Below, piece after piece: positions 4,972 to 7,284 of a stretch of 7,284 bases of DNA. Origin of the DNA: Gracilibacteraceae bacterium (lineage in GTDB: Bacteria > Bacillota > Desulfitobacteriia > Desulfitobacteriales > Syntrophobotulaceae); assembly GCA_031263945.1 (NCBI GenBank), contig JAISEW010000118.1:1-7284 (forward strand). The letters run 5' to 3'. A program made the position numbers and the translations under genes. Within the stretch, counting starts at the first letter, position 1; every line of letters begins with the position of its first letter. The notes under the pieces are model-generated. The model had not been told where the DNA came from. It did no database searches and was given only the letters and a program-made list of their open reading frames with translations.

Positions 4972-7116
4972 ATGACCGTCACGCAGATCCTGGCGGCGGA
5001 GTTTGCCGTCGCGCCCTGGCAGGCGGAAAACCTGACCGCCCTGCTGGACGAGGGAGCGTCACTGCCCTTCATCGCCCGTTACCGCAAAGAGAAGCACGGC
5101 TCCCTCGACGATCAGACTTTGCGCAAGATCGCCGACCGGTTGGCGGCGCTCCGGGCGCTGGATAAGCGGCGGGGGGAGGTCCTAAGTTCGCTGGAAACGC
5201 TCGGCCTGCTGACGGACGCGCTGAAAACGGCGGTGGCAGCGGCGGCGACCCAGAGTGAGATCGAGGATATTTACCGCCCCTTCCGTCCGAAACGCCGCAC
5301 CCGCGCCGGCATGGCCAGGGAGAAGGGGCTGGAGGGACTGGCGGATCTGCTGCAGGCGCAGGCAAAAGACGCGCCGGCGCCGGAGACGCTGGCCGCGGCT
5401 TATGTGGACGCGGAAAAAGGCGTCGCGGACTGCGGCGAGGCTCTCGCCGGAGCGCGGGACATCATCGCCGAGCGCGTCAGCGACGACCCGGAGCTGCGCC
5501 GCCGCCTCCGGGCGCTGCTGCAAAGACGCGGGCGGCTTATTTCCGCCGCCGCGACGGAAGAAGACTCGGTTTACCGGCTCTACTACGCCTTTGACCAGCC
5601 GCTGGCCCGGCTCGCTTCCCACCGGGTCCTGGCCATAAACCGCGGGGAAACGGAAGGTTTTCTCAAGGTCAAGGTGATCTGCCCGGAGAGCGAGGCTCTC
5701 GCCCTCTGCGAGGGGCTGTACGTCAAGGCGGGGCGGCCCGCGGCGGGCCAGGTGGCGGAAGCGGCGCGGGACGCTTATGGCCGCCTGATCTTTCCCTCTT
5801 TGGAGCGGGAGGCGCGGCAGGAGGCGACGGAAAAAGCGACGGCGGCGGCTATCGGCGTGTTCGGCGACAATCTGCGTCAGCTGCTCATGCAGCCGCCGGT
5901 GAAGGGAAGGACGGTCCTGGCCCTCGACCCCGGCGTCCGCACCGGCTGCAAGGCGGCGGTGGTGGACGCCGCTTCCCGCGTTTTGGATTTCGGCGTGCTT
6001 TACCCGTTGCCGCAGCACGGAAAAGTGCGCGGCTCCCAGCGGCAGATGCTCGGCTGGATCAAAAAATACGGCGTGAACGCCATCGCCATCGGCAATGGCA
6101 CGGCCTCGCGGGAGACGGAGCGTTTTGTGGCGGAGGCCATCGCCGATCTGGAGGAAAAACCGGGCTATACCGTGGTGAACGAGGCGGGGGCCTCCGTTTA
6201 TTCCGCCTCGGAGCTGGCGGCGGCGGAGCTGCCGGATCTGGACGTGACGATCCGGGGCGCGGTCTCACTGGCGCGGCGCCTGCAGGATCCGCTGGCGGAG
6301 CTGGTAAAAATAGACCCCAAGGCCATCGGCGTCGGCCAGTATCAGCATGATATGCCGGAAAAGGCGCTGGACGAGCGGCTGGGCGGCGTGGTGGAATACT
6401 GCGTGAACGCCGTCGGCGTGGATGTGAACACCGCCAGCCCCGCGCTTTTGGCCCGGGTGGCCGGCGTCGGCCCCGCACTGGCCCGAAGCATCGCCCTTTT
6501 CCGGGAGGAAAACGGCCCTTTTTCCGACCGGACCAGCCTGAAAAAAGTGAAAAAGCTGGGGCCCAAAGCCTTCGAGCAATGCGCGGGTTTTTTGCGCGTT
6601 CCGGGCGGGGAAAACCCGCTGGACGCCAGCGCCGTTCATCCGGAGTCTTACGCCGCCGCGAAAAAACTGCTGAAACTGCTGGGATACGGGAGTTTCGCGC
6701 CGGAGCGCCTCGCGGATCTGCGCGAGCGGGCGGAGGCTTACCCTTTGGCCAAACTGTGCGACGAACTGGAGATCGGCGCGCCGACGCTGCGGGATATCAT
6801 CGGCGAACTGCTGCGTCCCGGGCGCGACCCGCGAGAAGATCTGCCGCCGGCGGTTTTGCGGACGGACGTGCTTTCCTTAGACGACCTCCGGCCCGGGATG
6901 GAGCTTTCCGGCACGGTGCGCAACGTCGTGGATTTCGGTGCTTTCGTGGATATCGGCGTCCACCGCGACGGGCTGATCCATATATCGCGGATGGCGCGGC
7001 GGCGCCTGGAGCATCCCTCGCAGCTCTTGGGGGTCGGCGACGTGGTGACCGTTTATGTTGTAGAAGTCGATAAGGCGAAAAACCGGATCTCCCTCAGCCT
7101 GCTGAAAGACGATTAG
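4972..7116 (+). CDS. tex: Tex-family transcription accessory / RNA-binding protein
   Basis: Cytoplasmic nucleic-acid-binding protein of the Tex family (bacterial relatives of the Spt6 core), linked to transcription and RNA handling; its exact role is unsettled. The 714 residues are a typical length. In order: the N-terminal helical Tex region (about 1-300) with the hallmark LPFIARYRKE near residue 31 and a following EIEDIYRPFRPKRRTRA; a YqgF/RuvC-like domain from about 314 (TVLALDPGVRTGCK, Asp319); the conserved NEAGASVYSASELA and VKIDPKAIGVGQYQHD segments; helix-hairpin-helix motifs from about 484 (DVNTASPALL...GVGPALA, then LGPKAFEQCAGFLRV); and a C-terminal S1 RNA-binding domain (about 640-712) with DFGAFVDIGVHRDGLIHIS. 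All domains are complete. The ATG at 4972 is preceded by AAGGG (4958-4962), which overlaps the potD stop, 9 bases upstream. The 12-base gap to potD suggests cotranscription. Confidence 0.96.
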   Translation: MTVTQILAAEFAVAPWQAENLTALLDEGASLPFIARYRKEKHGSLDDQTLRKIADRLAALRALDKRRGEVLSSLETLGLLTDALKTAVAAAATQSEIEDIYRPFRPKRRTRAGMAREKGLEGLADLLQAQAKDAPAPETLAAAYVDAEKGVADCGEALAGARDIIAERVSDDPELRRRLRALLQRRGRLISAAATEEDSVYRLYYAFDQPLARLASHRVLAINRGETEGFLKVKVICPESEALALCEGLYVKAGRPAAGQVAEAARDAYGRLIFPSLEREARQEATEKATAAAIGVFGDNLRQLLMQPPVKGRTVLALDPGVRTGCKAAVVDAASRVLDFGVLYPLPQHGKVRGSQRQMLGWIKKYGVNAIAIGNGTASRETERFVAEAIADLEEKPGYTVVNEAGASVYSASELAAAELPDLDVTIRGAVSLARRLQDPLAELVKIDPKAIGVGQYQHDMPEKALDERLGGVVEYCVNAVGVDVNTASPALLARVAGVGPALARSIALFREENGPFSDRTSLKKVKKLGPKAFEQCAGFLRVPGGENPLDASAVHPESYAAAKKLLKLLGYGSFAPERLADLRERAEAYPLAKLCDELEIGAPTLRDIIGELLRPGRDPREDLPPAVLRTDVLSLDDLRPGMELSGTVRNVVDFGAFVDIGVHRDGLIHISRMARRRLEHPSQLLGVGDVVTVYVVEVDKAKNRISLSLLKDD

Positions 7117-7125
7117 CCGCCGAAC

Positions 7126-7133
7126 AAAGGAGG
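7126..7133 (+). promoter_or_regulatory. Strong ribosome binding site downstream of tex
   Basis: AAAGGAGG begins 9 bases after the tex stop. The only start codon at ordinary spacing is GTG at 7144 (10 bases away), which opens an ORF of only eight codons. The ATG of the longer downstream frame is 23 bases away and has its own weaker GAGGT (7146-7150) six bases upstream. No promoter or terminator is visible between tex and this site, so the downstream gene could belong to the same transcript. Confidence 0.7.
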
Positions 7134-7143
7134 AAGTAATCCG

Positions 7144-7170
7144 GTGAGGTATACACATGAGAGCTCTTAG
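7144..7170 (+). other. Eight-codon mini-ORF overlapping the next gene start
   Basis: A GTG at suitable distance from AAAGGAGG is followed by RYTHESS and a TAG stop at 7168-7170. It overlaps the ATG of the following open frame (7157) in a different frame. It could be a short leader peptide that couples translation to the next gene, a chance ORF, or the sign of a frameshift near the start of the downstream gene. The sequence has no attenuator-like run of one amino acid. No function is assigned. Confidence 0.3.
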
Positions 7171-7284
7171 TTCGCTTATCCGTTCCGCCGGCGCTGATCG
7201 GGAGGAAGACGTCTTCGCTCAGATCAAGCAAATAAAAACTCAGGTTCTGTCTTGCCGGCAGCTTGATGAGTTGTGCCTTGACGA
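7157..7284 (+). CDS. Hypothetical protein, 5' end only (runs off the window)
   Basis: An open frame from ATG 7157 to the window end gives 42 codons without a stop. The translation begins MRALSSLIRSAGADREEDVF, continues through a polar segment including QIKQIKTQV and ends in RQLDELCLD. The visible part is mostly soluble-looking, with no signal peptide or membrane segment. The start is supported by GAGGT six bases upstream and by an in-frame stop (TGA, 7145-7147) just before it, so ATG 7157 is the first possible ATG. I do not recognise the family, and 42 residues are too few for assignment. The gene follows tex by 40 bases and may share its transcript. Confidence 0.55.
   Translation, partial: MRALSSLIRSAGADREEDVFAQIKQIKTQVLSCRQLDELCLD

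Noticed and set aside
1..7284. Mobile element, CRISPR array, toxin-antitoxin or defence system
   Set aside because: No transposase, integrase, terminal inverted repeats, regularly spaced repeats or small paired genes are visible; the recognised genes are housekeeping or transport.

Overview
The window reads as an ordinary, densely packed chromosomal segment with every gene on the + strand. The organism is probably a moderately GC-rich Firmicutes (Bacillota) relative. The grounds are strong AGGAGG-type ribosome binding sites, frequent TTG starts (three of the six protein starts proposed here), a lipoprotein-type substrate-binding protein, a CCA-encoding tRNA with a clean sigma-A-type promoter, and a Tex protein that resembles Firmicutes versions. 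This lineage call is inference from style and recalled family resemblance, not from a search.

Layout: (1) 7-993, tryptophanyl-tRNA synthetase (trpS), whose upstream region is outside the window. (2) 990-1109, a consensus promoter whose -35 box overlaps the trpS stop codon, followed by tRNA-Gln with anticodon CTG. (3) 1110-1201, a short spacer with a T6 run and a 31-base imperfect palindrome resembling a dispersed repeat seen in many bacterial genomes. (4) 1202-4959, a complete polyamine (spermidine/putrescine) ABC importer operon, potA-potB-potC-potD: ATPase, two permeases and a lipoprotein receptor. The potA/potB and potB/potC junctions overlap, and potD follows potC after 40 bases. (5) 4972-7116, tex, a nucleic-acid-binding transcription accessory protein that starts 12 bases after the potD stop and is probably cotranscribed. 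(6) 7117-7284, a strong ribosome binding site, an 8-codon mini-ORF and the first 42 codons of an unrecognised gene cut by the window end.

How it works together: PotD outside the membrane captures polyamine, PotB and PotC form the channel, and PotA hydrolyses ATP. Polyamines, TrpRS, tRNA-Gln and Tex all serve translation or transcription, so this is a growth-related housekeeping neighbourhood. I found no mobile element, CRISPR array, defence system or clearly new system. The most interesting points are organisational: the promoter embedded in the trpS end, the possible dependence of pot on tRNA-promoter read-through, the overlapping TTG starts, and very short ORFs that bridge gene junctions.
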